Source: Streptomyces sp. NBC_01296 (lineage in GTDB: Bacteria > Actinomycetota > Actinomycetes > Streptomycetales > Streptomycetaceae). From it: a DNA stretch of 64,000 nucleotides. The notes beneath the pieces are model-generated. The model was not told the origin of the DNA. It worked only from the letters and a program-made list of their open reading frames with translations, and made no database searches. The stretch covers positions 4,092,001 through 4,156,000 of the forward strand of contig NZ_CP130720.1 in assembly GCF_035984415.1 (NCBI RefSeq), read 5' to 3'. Each line of letters begins with the position of its first letter. Positions within the stretch are counted from its first letter, which is position 1. The translations under genes were made by a program, and so were the position numbers. Below are positions 32,678 through 41,093 of this stretch, in pieces.

Positions 32678-33561
32678 CACCGCTCCCCCGCCCGTACGAT
32701 CCGCCGGCACCACAGCAGCCCCAGCGCCTCCAGCACCCCGCCCGCCAGCAGGCAGCCCCACCCGACCGGGCTGTGCAGCAGCACGTGGAGCGGGTCCGCC
32801 CCGAGCCCGGTGCCGATCAGCAGGCCGACCAGCGGCAGCAGGGCGAGCACCGCCGTCGTCGATCTGGCCCCCGCCAGCTGGGCCCGCAGCGACTCCTGCC
32901 GGTCGCGCTCGGCCCGTAACGCCCCCTCCAGCCGGTCCAGTCCGGCGGCGAGCCCCGCGCCTCCGTCCACCGAGATCCGCCAGCAGGCGGCCATTCCGGC
33001 CAGCCCTTCCGCGCCGGGCTCCCGTGACGCCTGGCGCAACGCCGTCGGCACGTCCCCGCCGAACGCCGCGGCGGCCAGCACCCCCGCCTCGGCTGCGCCG
33101 GGCCCGCCGGGGCCCGCGGCCGTCCGCCGCATCGCCGCCGTCAGCGCCTGCCCGGGCTGGGCGCCCGACCGGAGCTCGCCCACGGCGGCCCCGCACAGCG
33201 CGATCACCTCGGCGGCCCGTGCGCTGCGCGCCCGCTCCCGCTGCCGGACCCGCAGCCACCGGCGCACCAGCGGCACCGCGGCCGCACCCACCGCCAGCGG
33301 GATCACCGACCCGCCCAGCAGCGCGACCACGAGCCCCGCCCCGAGGCAGGACCACTCCCGCCACCGCGCGGCCCGCACCCGTACGGCAACCACCAGCCGC
33401 TCCCGGCGCAGCGGACCGCGGGGCACCACGGGCCCGCCCCCGGCCAGCACCACCCGGGCCCGCCGGGACACCCGGTCTCCCCCGGCCAGGGCCCAGGCGG
33501 CCGTCCCGGCGCAGAGCACCCCGGCGAACAGCGGCACCGGCACCGCGGCCACGCCGTTCAC
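32677..33561 (-). CDS. tadB: TadB-like type II secretion system F protein
   Basis: A 294-residue membrane protein with the same fold as its downstream neighbour. Hydrophobic segments flank a T2SSF domain (AAEVIALCGAAVGELRSGAQPG, in pieces, then DGGAGLAAGLDRLEGALRAE). Two C-terminal helices include LALLPLVGLLIGTGLGADPL. The GTG start at 33561 overlaps the tadA stop (GTGA). Together with TadC it anchors the ATPase and drives pilus assembly or protein export. Confidence 0.86.
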   Translation of the reverse strand: MNGVAAVPVPLFAGVLCAGTAAWALAGGDRVSRRARVVLAGGGPVVPRGPLRRERLVVAVRVRAARWREWSCLGAGLVVALLGGSVIPLAVGAAAVPLVRRWLRVRQRERARSARAAEVIALCGAAVGELRSGAQPGQALTAAMRRTAAGPGGPGAAEAGVLAAAAFGGDVPTALRQASREPGAEGLAGMAACWRISVDGGAGLAAGLDRLEGALRAERDRQESLRAQLAGARSTTAVLALLPLVGLLIGTGLGADPLHVLLHSPVGWGCLLAGGVLEALGLLWCRRIVRAGER

Positions 33562-34706
33562 CGCGCACCCCGCAGCAGCGGACGCAGCCGCTCCCAGCCC
33601 CGCTCCCGCGCGAACCCCCGGGCGGACCAGCGCAGCGCCGGTACGGTGACCACCAGCCCGGCGGCATCCCGCTCCAGCACATGCACCTCGGCCACCCGCC
33701 GCCGCCCGGCCTGGTCCCGGACCAGATGGACCACCAGGGTCAGCGCGGCCGCCAACTGGCTGTGCAGGGCGGCCCGGTCGAGCCCGGCGCTCGTCCCGAG
33801 CGCCTCCAGCCGGGCCGGCACGTGCGCGGCTGCATTCGCATGGACCGTGCCGCAGCCTCCTTCGTGCCCCGTGTTCAAAGCCGCCAGGAGATCGGCCACT
33901 TCGGGGCCCCGGACCTCGCCCACGACGAGCCGGTCCGGCCTCATCCGCAGCGCCTGCCGGACCAGATCCGCCAGGGTGACCAGGCCCGCCCCCTCCTGGT
34001 TGGCCGGTCGGCTCTCCAGCCGCACCACGTGCGGATGGTCGGGCCGCAGCTCGGCCGAATCCTCCGCGAGGACGATCCGCTCGCCGGGGCCGACCAGCCC
34101 CAACAGGGCACTGAGCAGGGTGGTCTTGCCGGTGCCGGTCCCACCGGAGACGAGGAACGACAGCCGGGCCTCGACCATGTCCCGGAGCAGCGACTGACCA
34201 CCCGGCGGCAGCGTGCCCGCCTCGACCAGCTCCTCCAGCGTGAAGGCCCGCGGCCGCACCACCCGCAGCGACAGGCAGGCCGAACCGACGGCCACCGGCG
34301 GCAGCACGGCATGCAGCCGGGTGCCGTCCGGCATCCGGGCGTCCACCCAGGGCCGGGCGTCGTCCAGGCGCCGGCCCGCGACGGCAGCCAGCCGCTGGGC
34401 GAGCCTGCGCACGGCATCGGCGTCGGCGAACGTCACCCCGGTCAGCTCCAGCCCGCCGCCGCGGTCCACCCACACCCGGTCCGGGGCGGCCACCAGGACA
34501 TCGGTGACCTCCGCGTCGGAGAGCAGCGCCTCCAGCGGGCCGGCCCCGACCAGTTCGGACCGTAACTCGGCCGCCACACCCAGCACTTCCGCATCACCGA
34601 GCAGCCGGCCTTGCGCCCGCAGGGCCGCCGCCACCCGGGCCGGGGTCGGCTCCGCCCCGCTCTCGGCGAGCCGCTGCCGCACCGCGTCCAGGAGCACGGC
34701 GCTCAT
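33558..34706 (-). CDS. tadA: TadA/VirB11-like secretion ATPase
   Basis: A 382-residue type II/IV secretion ATPase. The Walker A is GGTGTGKTT (about residue 185), with an Asp box (VLAEDSAELR), a Walker B-region VVGEVRGPE and the His box GHEGGCGTVHAN. The N-terminal domain begins with about 60 helical residues. It powers assembly at the TadB/TadC platform. The start ATG 34706 overlaps the Ssd-like gene stop by 4 bp. Confidence 0.92.
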   Translation of the reverse strand: MSAVLLDAVRQRLAESGAEPTPARVAAALRAQGRLLGDAEVLGVAAELRSELVGAGPLEALLSDAEVTDVLVAAPDRVWVDRGGGLELTGVTFADADAVRRLAQRLAAVAGRRLDDARPWVDARMPDGTRLHAVLPPVAVGSACLSLRVVRPRAFTLEELVEAGTLPPGGQSLLRDMVEARLSFLVSGGTGTGKTTLLSALLGLVGPGERIVLAEDSAELRPDHPHVVRLESRPANQEGAGLVTLADLVRQALRMRPDRLVVGEVRGPEVADLLAALNTGHEGGCGTVHANAAAHVPARLEALGTSAGLDRAALHSQLAAALTLVVHLVRDQAGRRRVAEVHVLERDAAGLVVTVPALRWSARGFARERGWERLRPLLRGAR

Positions 34707-35926
34707 GCCGCCACCCCCTGGGCGGGGCCGAGCGCCCGCCGCCAGAAACCGTCGCAGAACCGGGCCAGCGCGCCCCGCCCCTGCCCGCCCGGCGGTTCCC
34801 CCTCGGCGACCCGCCCCGGCAGCCCCACCTCGACCGGCACTTCGCCCGCCAGCGGCACCCCCAGCAGCCCGGCCACCGACTCGGCATCGAGCCCGCCCGG
34901 ACAGCGGCCCCGTACGACCACGCGGACATCCCGGGCCACCATCCGCACCCCGGCCGCGACCCGCCCCGCGGCGGCCACGGCCCGCAACTCGCCCGGCACC
35001 ACCATCAGCACGAGGTCCAACTGCGCCAGCGCCTCGGCCACGGCCTCGTCCACCCGCCGGGGCAGGTCGACCACCACGACCCCGCCCCGGCGGCGCGCGG
35101 CGGCCAGCACGGAGCGCATCGCCGCGGGCGGCACCACCACCCGGTCCCCCCGGTCCCAGCTGAGCACCCGGAGCGCATGCAGTTCCGGCAGGGACTCCTC
35201 CAGCGCGCCGGCGCCCACCCGGCCCCGCGAGCCCGCGAAGTCCGGCCAGCGCAGCCCTTCGGCGCTCTCGCCGCCGAGCAGCACATCCATGCCGCCGCCG
35301 AGGGGGTCCCCGTCGATGAGGATGGTCCGCTCCCCGGCGCGGGCGGCCCGCAGGGCGAGTGCGCACGCGAGGGTGGAGGCCCCGGCCCCGCCGCTGCCGC
35401 CGATCACCCCGACGGCGAGGGCGGGTTTCCCGGCTCCCTCCACCACATCGGCGATGCGGTCGACGAGCCGGCTCTCCGCGTCGGGCAGCCGGAGGACTTC
35501 CTCTGCGCCGATCTCCACCGCCCGCTGCCACACGAGGGGGTCGTCCAGATCCCTGCCGACGAGCAGCACCCCGCCACGGCGCGGAGCACCGCGCACCCGG
35601 CGGGCGGCATCGTCCCCGACGAGCACGAGCGGCGCGGACTCCCATCCGACGCTTCCGCGCGCTTCCACGGCGTCCCCGGAACCGCTTTCACCCCTCCCGC
35701 CGCTTCCGCCACCGCCCCCTCCGCTTTGCTCCGGCACCGCATGGTGCACATGCGGCTCAGCGCCCGCAGCCGCGCACAGCCTCAGCAGATCGTCGAGCAG
35801 CAGCGGGTCCTCGGTGATGATCAGCGGCCGCCCGCCGGCGGGCACCGGCCCTCCCGGAGTGCCCAATGGCCTGATTCCGCCTGCTTCCGCGCGCTCCGGC
35901 AGTTCACACGACTTCGATCCAGCCAC
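34703..35926 (-). CDS. CpaE/Ssd-like septum-site/pilus localisation ATPase
   Basis: A 407-residue protein. The N-terminus resembles a receiver-like domain (IITEDPLLLDDLLRLCAAAG, then GVLLVGRDLDDPLVW), followed by a deviant Walker ParA/MinD-type domain with GGSGGAGASTLACALALRAA (in pieces, about residue 180) and a Walker B-like VVVVDLPR. The Lys of the deviant Walker motif is replaced (GGAGAST), as in several CpaE proteins. In actinobacteria this gene at the head of the tad operon is called ssd and has been linked to septum placement. A Gly/Ser-rich spacer is inserted near residue 75. GTG 35926 is the first codon. Confidence 0.85.
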   Translation of the reverse strand: MAGSKSCELPERAEAGGIRPLGTPGGPVPAGGRPLIITEDPLLLDDLLRLCAAAGAEPHVHHAVPEQSGGGGGGSGGRGESGSGDAVEARGSVGWESAPLVLVGDDAARRVRGAPRRGGVLLVGRDLDDPLVWQRAVEIGAEEVLRLPDAESRLVDRIADVVEGAGKPALAVGVIGGSGGAGASTLACALALRAARAGERTILIDGDPLGGGMDVLLGGESAEGLRWPDFAGSRGRVGAGALEESLPELHALRVLSWDRGDRVVVPPAAMRSVLAAARRRGGVVVVDLPRRVDEAVAEALAQLDLVLMVVPGELRAVAAAGRVAAGVRMVARDVRVVVRGRCPGGLDAESVAGLLGVPLAGEVPVEVGLPGRVAEGEPPGGQGRGALARFCDGFWRRALGPAQGVAA

Positions 35927-36403
35927 GATCTCCGCCCCCTTCTCACTGCAAATCCCAGCACCGCGGACTTCGCGGCTGGAATCACCGTGCAGCGATCCGG
36001 AAAAGGAAGTGGATCTTGCCTCAAAACTGTGGACAACAGGAGCCCTGTGAATAACTCCATCACCCCAACAGGTGAGTTCCAGAGCGCGGCGGAACGACTA
36101 CGCAGCGTCACACGTCTGAGGAGGTGAGGGCCTTCGCCACGCAGGGTCCGCCGAGGAAGGAGGGCTGCAGGAATGGTCACTTGGGGCCGAAGGCAGGGAC
36201 GCGAACTGCGTCCGGACATGCGACGACCCCCGCCGGGGGGGAGAGCGGGGGTCGTCCCCACGGTCCGACTCGGGGGGGGAGGAGCCAGACCGGGTTAGCA
36301 CGGTCGCGAACGATCCGTGACTTCCATGGTGTACCCGAGAGCCTTCTCAGGCAAACCCACGCGCCACACCTTACGCCGAATGGTGGGCGCATATGCTCGG
36401 GGC
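35927..36403. promoter_or_regulatory. divergent ssd/HAD intergenic region with DnaA-box-like pair and hairpin
   Basis: This 477-bp gap has no supported gene. It carries TGTGGACAA at 36028-36036 (exact DnaA box, reverse orientation) and TGTGAATAA at 36046-36054 (one mismatch from a variant box). It also holds an 11-bp hairpin at 36223-36255 (ACGACCCCCGC and its complement). Promoters of the tad operon and of the HAD gene must lie here. Confidence 0.45.
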
Positions 36404-37255
36404 GTGGAAATCCAGCCCTTGCCGCACTCGTCGCCCCGCACCGCAGCCTTCTTCGACCTGGACAAGACGGTCATTGCGAAGTCAAGCACTCTGACGTTCA
36501 GCAAGTCCTTCTACCAGGGCGGCCTGATCAACCGCCGAGCCGTACTGCGCACTGCGTATACCCAGTTCATCTACCTGGTCGGCGGCGCCGACCACGATCA
36601 GATGGAACGGATGCGTGAGTACCTGTCCTCCCTCTGCAAGGGGTGGAACGTCCAGCAGGTGCGCGAGATCGTCGCCGAGACCCTGCACGACCTCATCGAC
36701 CCGCTGATCTACGACGAGGCCGCGTCGCTGATCGAGGCGCACCACACCGCGGGTCGCGACGTGGTGATCGTGTCGACGTCAGGCGCGGAAGTCGTCGAGC
36801 CGATCGGCGAGATGCTCGGTGCGGACCGGGTCGTCGCCACGCGGATGGTCATCGGCGAGGACGGCTGCTTCACGGGCGAGATCGAGTACTACGCCTACGG
36901 GCCCACCAAGGCCGAGGCCGTGCGGGAGCTCGCGGAGTCCGAGGGGTACGACCTCTCGCGGTGCTACGCGTACAGCGACTCGGTGACGGACATCCCGATG
37001 CTGGAGGCGGTCGGGCACCCGCACGCGGTCAATCCCGACCGGGCGCTGCGCAAGGAGGCGGTGGCGCGGGAGTGGCCGGTGCTGGTGTTCAACCGGCCGG
37101 TGCGGTTGAAGCAGCGGCTGCCCGGGCTGTCGATGCCGGCGCGGCCGGCGCTGGTCGCTGCGGCGGCGGTGGGTGCGGCTGCGGCTACCGCCGGACTGGT
37201 CTGGTACGCCAGTCGGCGGCGGGCGAGTGCTATGGCTGCCGCCGCGTCTGCCTGA
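36404..37255 (+). CDS. HAD-IB family phosphatase
   Basis: A 283-residue HAD-superfamily hydrolase of the SerB-like IB class. Motif I is FFDLDKTV (nucleophile Asp), motif II is IVSTSG, motif III Lys lies in GPTKAEAV, and motif IV is YSDSVTDIPML. The C-terminus has one probable membrane helix (ALVAAAAVGAAAATAGLVWY) and a basic end, so it is membrane-attached. The substrate is probably a small phosphomonoester or lipid phosphate. I take GTG 36404, 7 nt after a TATGCT box that suggests a leaderless mRNA; ATG 36380 is an alternative. Divergent from ssd. Confidence 0.86.
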   Translation: MEIQPLPHSSPRTAAFFDLDKTVIAKSSTLTFSKSFYQGGLINRRAVLRTAYTQFIYLVGGADHDQMERMREYLSSLCKGWNVQQVREIVAETLHDLIDPLIYDEAASLIEAHHTAGRDVVIVSTSGAEVVEPIGEMLGADRVVATRMVIGEDGCFTGEIEYYAYGPTKAEAVRELAESEGYDLSRCYAYSDSVTDIPMLEAVGHPHAVNPDRALRKEAVAREWPVLVFNRPVRLKQRLPGLSMPARPALVAAAAVGAAAATAGLVWYASRRRASAMAAAASA

Positions 37256-37294
37256 CGGGCTCCCCGGGGCTACCGCCCCGGTCCCGCCGGGGGC

Positions 37295-37358
37295 CGGCTC
37301 CGCGCGGGGCCGGTTCCGCCCGGGGCCGGTTCCGCCCGGGGCCGGTTCCGCCCGGGGG
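37295..37358. repeat. 16-bp tandem repeats
   Basis: Three identical units CGGTTCCGCCCGGGGC begin at 37311, 37327 and 37343, after one degenerate copy. They start the 1.87-kb gene-free zone that follows the HAD gene. No protein-like reading frame is supported here. Confidence 0.8.
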
Positions 37359-37662
37359 GCCAGTCCCCGCCGGGGGCGGCCAGACCCCGCCGAGGAGCGG
37401 CCGGCTCCCGCCTAGGCGCCGGTTCCCCGGGAGCCGGTTTCCGCCGGGGGTGGCCAGACCCCGCCGGGGCCAGCCAGACGCCGGGGAGCGGCAGGCTCCC
37501 GCTGAATGGCGGCCGACCCCGCCAGGCGGCCGCCGGATCCCGGTGGGCGGCGCGCCGTTGCATGCTGCCGCTGCGTGCCGCCGCTGCGCGGCGCCTCTCT
37601 CCCCGCCCCGCCCTTCTCCCGTTCACCGGGCACCGCCCGGACCCGGCCCTCAAACGCCGGGC

Positions 37663-38055
37663 GGGCTGGAAGAACCCGGGGCTCCGCCCGGACCCGCGCC
37701 GCCAACCGCCCGCTGGGCTCAAAGATCCCGCGGCTGCGCCTGAGCCAGCGCCGGCTGGGCCCGAAGACCCTTGGGCTCCGCCCGGACCCACACCGCCACC
37801 GCCCGCTCCCGAGACCCGGATACTCCGACCAGCCCCGCGGCGGCATCACCCGCTGGGCTCAAAGATGCCGAGGCTGCGCCTGGGCCTGCACTGCCACCGC
37901 CCGCTGGCCTCAGGGCCCTCGGGCTCCGCTCGGACCCGCGCCGCCACCGCCCGCTGGGCCCAAGACTCCCGGGCTCCGCCCGAACCCGTACCGCCACCGC
38001 CCGCTGGGCTCAAAGACCCAGGGGCTCCGCCCCCGGACCCCCGCGCCTCAAACGC
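37663..38055. repeat. tandem array with about 50-bp period
   Basis: Eight related units begin near 37663, 37713, 37755, 37805, 37853, 37903, 37953 and 38003. A typical unit starts CTGGGCTCAAAGA, continues with GGGCTCCGCCCGGACCC and ends in a CCGCCACCGCCCG spacer. All frames across it give only Pro/Ala/Arg-rich translations without a fold, so I regard it as non-coding. Confidence 0.8.
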
Positions 38056-38320
38056 CGGCGGAGCTCGATATGCCGGCCCCTGCGACCTTGGTGTGCCGGC
38101 CCGGTGGGGATGCCGGCTCCGCCAGGCGGGGCGTGACGGCCAGGCGGAGCCGGTATCGCCGGGTTCGGCGTGACGGCCCGGCGCTGGGCATGTCGGCCCC
38201 GGCGGGGCCGCATGCACCGAGCGTCCGAAGCCGCGTACGCCAGGCCGGAGCTGGGCCAGATGGACCAGCTCCGGCAAGACGGGGTGGGTCGACTCCGCCG
38301 GGGCTGGGAGCGCCCGACCG

Positions 38321-38755
38321 GCAGAGCACGGGGAGTCCACCTCCAGCAGAGCTGAGAACGCCGAGCCGCAGAGCGCGGGCAGCCCACCCGGGCATTGCTG
38401 AGAGCCCGAGCGGCAGAGCGGGGGCAGTCGGCCTCCGGCAAGGCCTGGAATGCCGACCGGCCGAGCGGGGTGAGTCCGCCTTCGGCAGGGCTGGGAATGC
38501 CGGCCGGCAGAGCGGGGGCAGCCCGCCTTCCGAAGGTCCGGGAATGGCCGCCGGCAAAGCGGGGGGGGTGGGTCAGCTTCCGGAAGGGCCTGATGGGCCG
38601 CCTCCGGCGGGGCTGGGAATTCCGGTCGGCGAAGCGGGGTGGGGGGGCTTCCGGGAGGGTCGGGGTGGGGTGGATCCGGCGGGGCTGGGAATTTCGGTCG
38701 GCGGAGAGAGGTGGGGGCTTCCCGGAGGGTCGGGGTGGGCTGGGTCAGGGCCGTT
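38321..38755. repeat. tandem array with 47-bp then about 73-bp period
   Basis: Copies marked by GCAGAGCGGGG or a close variant begin near 38321, 38368, 38413, 38460, 38507 and 38554 (about 47 bp apart), then near 38629 and 38701. The unit also contains CAGGGCTGGGAATGCCGGCC. It is a different family from the 50-bp array just to its left. Confidence 0.78.
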
Positions 38756-38769
38756 GAGCTGCGGGGATG

Positions 38770-39055
38770 CGGGGTGTCCGGATCATTCCGAGACGTCCTG
38801 GAAAGTAAAAAAAGTGGGGAGGGGTTCCGCTTGTCACCGAAGCGGAGTACAAAGGAGTCAACGGCCCGCGAGACCAAAGAACATCCGAGAGGATCATCTT
38901 TAAAACGCAGTAAGGCCCACGGACCGAAGCATGAACGCCGAGCACCCACGCGACGTCGACCCGTCGATTACGGGCCAGCCGCACCAGGTGACGGGCAAAG
39001 TCCCCGACCTGATGGGCAAATATCGAGGACGCTTGGTAACTGGGCGTAAATGCCA
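38770..39055. other. A+T-richer gene-free stretch beside the repeat arrays
   Basis: The base composition drops sharply (runs such as AAAGTAAAAAAAGT and TTTAAAACG) compared with everything around it. A short hairpin lies at about 38825-38846. A possible reading frame from 38931 has no ribosome site and no recognisable domain. I call no gene. Confidence 0.4.
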
Positions 39056-39087
39056 GCGGCGACACCAAAGCAAGACGGTGTCGCCGC
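39056..39087 (-). terminator. terminator of the Fic-like gene
   Basis: A perfect 11-bp stem (GCGGCGACACC and its complement) with a 10-nt loop lies 35 bp past the stop of the minus-strand gene. Confidence 0.75.
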
Positions 39088-39121
39088 AACCCTGTGTCCG
39101 GCCAGAACGGGCCCGGGGAAC

Positions 39122-39943
39122 CTACGCCGCGCCGCGCTGCAGGGCTTCGCAAACCGCCGTCGACTCGCGGACGCCGAGCTCGATCGCGCGGCCGCAGTGC
39201 GCGATCCAGGCCGCCATCCCCTCCGCGGTCCCGGAGACGTAGCCCTCGAAGGCCGCCAGGTACGCGTCCCGCCCCTGTTCCGCGTGGCCGACCTCCGCCG
39301 GGCAGATCGCCTTCGGGTCCAGACCGCTGTTGATCAGGACGATCCGCTCAGCCGCCCGCGCGACCAGCCCGTTGTACGAGCCGAACGGACGCAGCGCCAG
39401 CAGTTCGCCGTGCACCACCGCCGACGTGATCAGCGCCGGAGCCGAGCCGCCCGCGATGATCAGCCGGGACAGGCCGTCCAGGCGGCCCGCCACCTCCTGC
39501 GCGCTCGGGAGCGGAACGGTGATCAGGGGTTCGTCCACCGACTCGCCGGCCAGCCGCGGGCGGCCCACCACGTCGCCTTCGGCCGTGGACCCCGACGCCA
39601 CCAGGTGCAGGCGCGCCAGCACCCGCAGCGGCGACTGGCGCCAGATGCTCAGCAGCTGCCCGGCCTCCGCCGTCAGACGCAGCGCCGCGCCCACCGTGCG
39701 CGCCTCCGCCTCCGCCCCGAAGTCGGTCCGGCGGCGCACCTCCTCCAGCGCCCAGTCCGCCCCGGACAGCGCCGCGCTCCCACGGGCCCCGCGCAGCGCG
39801 GCCTCCGAGGTGATCTCCCCGCTGCGCCGGCGCATCACCCGGTGCCCGTAGACGCGGTCCACGGCCTTGCGTACGGAATCCACGGATTCGGCGACGCCCG
39901 GGAGCGAACCCAGGGCGACCAGCGGGTCAGATGCGCTACTCAT
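39122..39943 (-). CDS. Fic-fold-like protein without catalytic histidine (possible pseudoenzyme)
   Basis: A 273-residue protein. Homologues at this locus are, as I recall, loosely annotated as oxidoreductases, but I see no nucleotide-binding fold. Residues 185-196 (RPFGSYNGLVAR) align with the Fic motif HPFxxGNGRxxR, with His to Arg, Asp to Ser and the motif Arg to Leu. Residues 56-61 (SAALSG) resemble the Fic inhibitory motif (S/T)xxxEG with the Glu lost. The helix after it (GRDAYLAAFEGYVSGTAEGM) fits the segment after the Fic loop. AMP transfer is therefore unlikely. Divergent from a ParA/CooC-like ATPase. The family call is inference. Confidence 0.6.
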   Translation of the reverse strand: MSSASDPLVALGSLPGVAESVDSVRKAVDRVYGHRVMRRRSGEITSEAALRGARGSAALSGADWALEEVRRRTDFGAEAEARTVGAALRLTAEAGQLLSIWRQSPLRVLARLHLVASGSTAEGDVVGRPRLAGESVDEPLITVPLPSAQEVAGRLDGLSRLIIAGGSAPALITSAVVHGELLALRPFGSYNGLVARAAERIVLINSGLDPKAICPAEVGHAEQGRDAYLAAFEGYVSGTAEGMAAWIAHCGRAIELGVRESTAVCEALQRGAA

Positions 39944-40052
39944 AAGTAAGGAGCCTACGCACTGGACGTCCTCGTCACCGACCCCTCCTTGGAGTGGTCT
40001 TCTTCACTTACGAACACCACGGACAGCGACCGACAGACTACTCTTGGTGAAC

Positions 40053-41093
40053 ATGAAGATCGCTTTCGTGGGAAAGGGCGGCAGCGGCAAGACGACCTTG
40101 TCCTCCCTCTTCATCCGCCACCTCGCAGCCAATGAGGCCCCCGTCGTCGCGGTGGACGCCGACATCAACCAGCACCTGGGCGCCGCGCTCGGACTCGGTG
40201 AGGACGAGGCCGCCGCGCTGCCCGCCCTGGGCGCTCACCTGCCCCTGATCAAGGAGTACCTGCGGGGCTCCAACCCCCGCATCGCCTCCGCCGACACGAT
40301 GATCAAGACCACCCCGCCCGGCGCCGGATCGCGCCTGCTGCGGGTCAGCGAGGACAACCCGGTGTACGAGGCCTGCGCGCGCACGCTGCTGCTCGACGGG
40401 GAGCCCGTACGGCTGATGGCCACCGGGCCGTTCACCGACGCGGACCTGGGCGTCGCCTGCTACCACTCCAAGGTCGGGGCGGTCGAGCTCTGCCTCAACC
40501 ACCTGGTCGACGGCCCGGACGAGTACGTCGTGGTCGACATGACCGCCGGCTCGGACTCCTTCGCCTCGGGCATGTTCACCCGCTTCGACGTGACCTTCCT
40601 GGTCGCCGAGCCGACCCGCAAGGGCATCTCGGTCTACCGCCAGTACAAGGAGTACGCCCGGGACTTCGGGGTCGCGCTCAAGGTCATCGGCAACAAGGTG
40701 CAAGGCACGGACGACATCGAGTTCCTCCAGGACGAGGTCGGAGAGGACCTGCTCGTCACCGTCGGGCACTCCGACTGGGTGCGGGCGATGGAGAAGGGCC
40801 GCCCGGCGGCGTTCGAGCTGCTCGAGGCGACCAACCGGATGGCCCTGCAGGCCCTGCAGGACGCGGCCGACGACTCGTACGCCCACCGCGACTGGGAGCG
40901 GTACACCGAGCAGATGGTCCACTTCCACCTGCGGAACGCGGAGAGCTGGGGCAACACCAAGACCGGGGTCGACCTGGCCGCCCAGGTCGACCCCGATTTC
41001 GTCCTGCGGGAGACCGCCGGCGGTGCGCCGGCGGCCCCGGACCTCGTCAGTCCTCGTCCCCACCCTCTTCAGCCGGCTCCGCAGCCGGCTTGA
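40053..41093 (+). CDS. ParA/CooC-like ATP-binding protein
   Basis: A 346-residue P-loop ATPase of the SIMIBI class. The deviant Walker A is GKGGSGKTTLSS (residues 8-19), then VVAVDADINQH (switch I region) and VVVDMTAGSDSF. CooC/CODH-maturation and Soj-like ATPases share this plan. The C-terminus ends in a Pro-rich tail. I choose ATG 40053; a TACTCT box 8 nt earlier suggests a leaderless mRNA, and GTG 40047 is the alternative. Its last 47 bp overlap the 3' end of the convergent deacetylase gene. The role is unknown. Confidence 0.82.
   Translation: MKIAFVGKGGSGKTTLSSLFIRHLAANEAPVVAVDADINQHLGAALGLGEDEAAALPALGAHLPLIKEYLRGSNPRIASADTMIKTTPPGAGSRLLRVSEDNPVYEACARTLLLDGEPVRLMATGPFTDADLGVACYHSKVGAVELCLNHLVDGPDEYVVVDMTAGSDSFASGMFTRFDVTFLVAEPTRKGISVYRQYKEYARDFGVALKVIGNKVQGTDDIEFLQDEVGEDLLVTVGHSDWVRAMEKGRPAAFELLEATNRMALQALQDAADDSYAHRDWERYTEQMVHFHLRNAESWGNTKTGVDLAAQVDPDFVLRETAGGAPAAPDLVSPRPHPLQPAPQPA

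Noticed and set aside
37663..38755. Possible CRISPR array
   Set aside because: The units are imperfect tandem repeats without identical short repeats separated by unique spacers, and no cas gene is present.
37506..38903. Pro/Ala/Gly-rich open frames across the repeat arrays
   Set aside because: Frames are open on several strands at once, follow the repeat units and lack ribosome sites or domain-like composition, so they are repeat shadows.
38931..39242. Small plus-strand gene starting in the A+T-richer stretch
   Set aside because: There is no ribosome site, it overlaps a terminator and the Fic-like gene in antisense, and its composition changes midway, so I do not call it.
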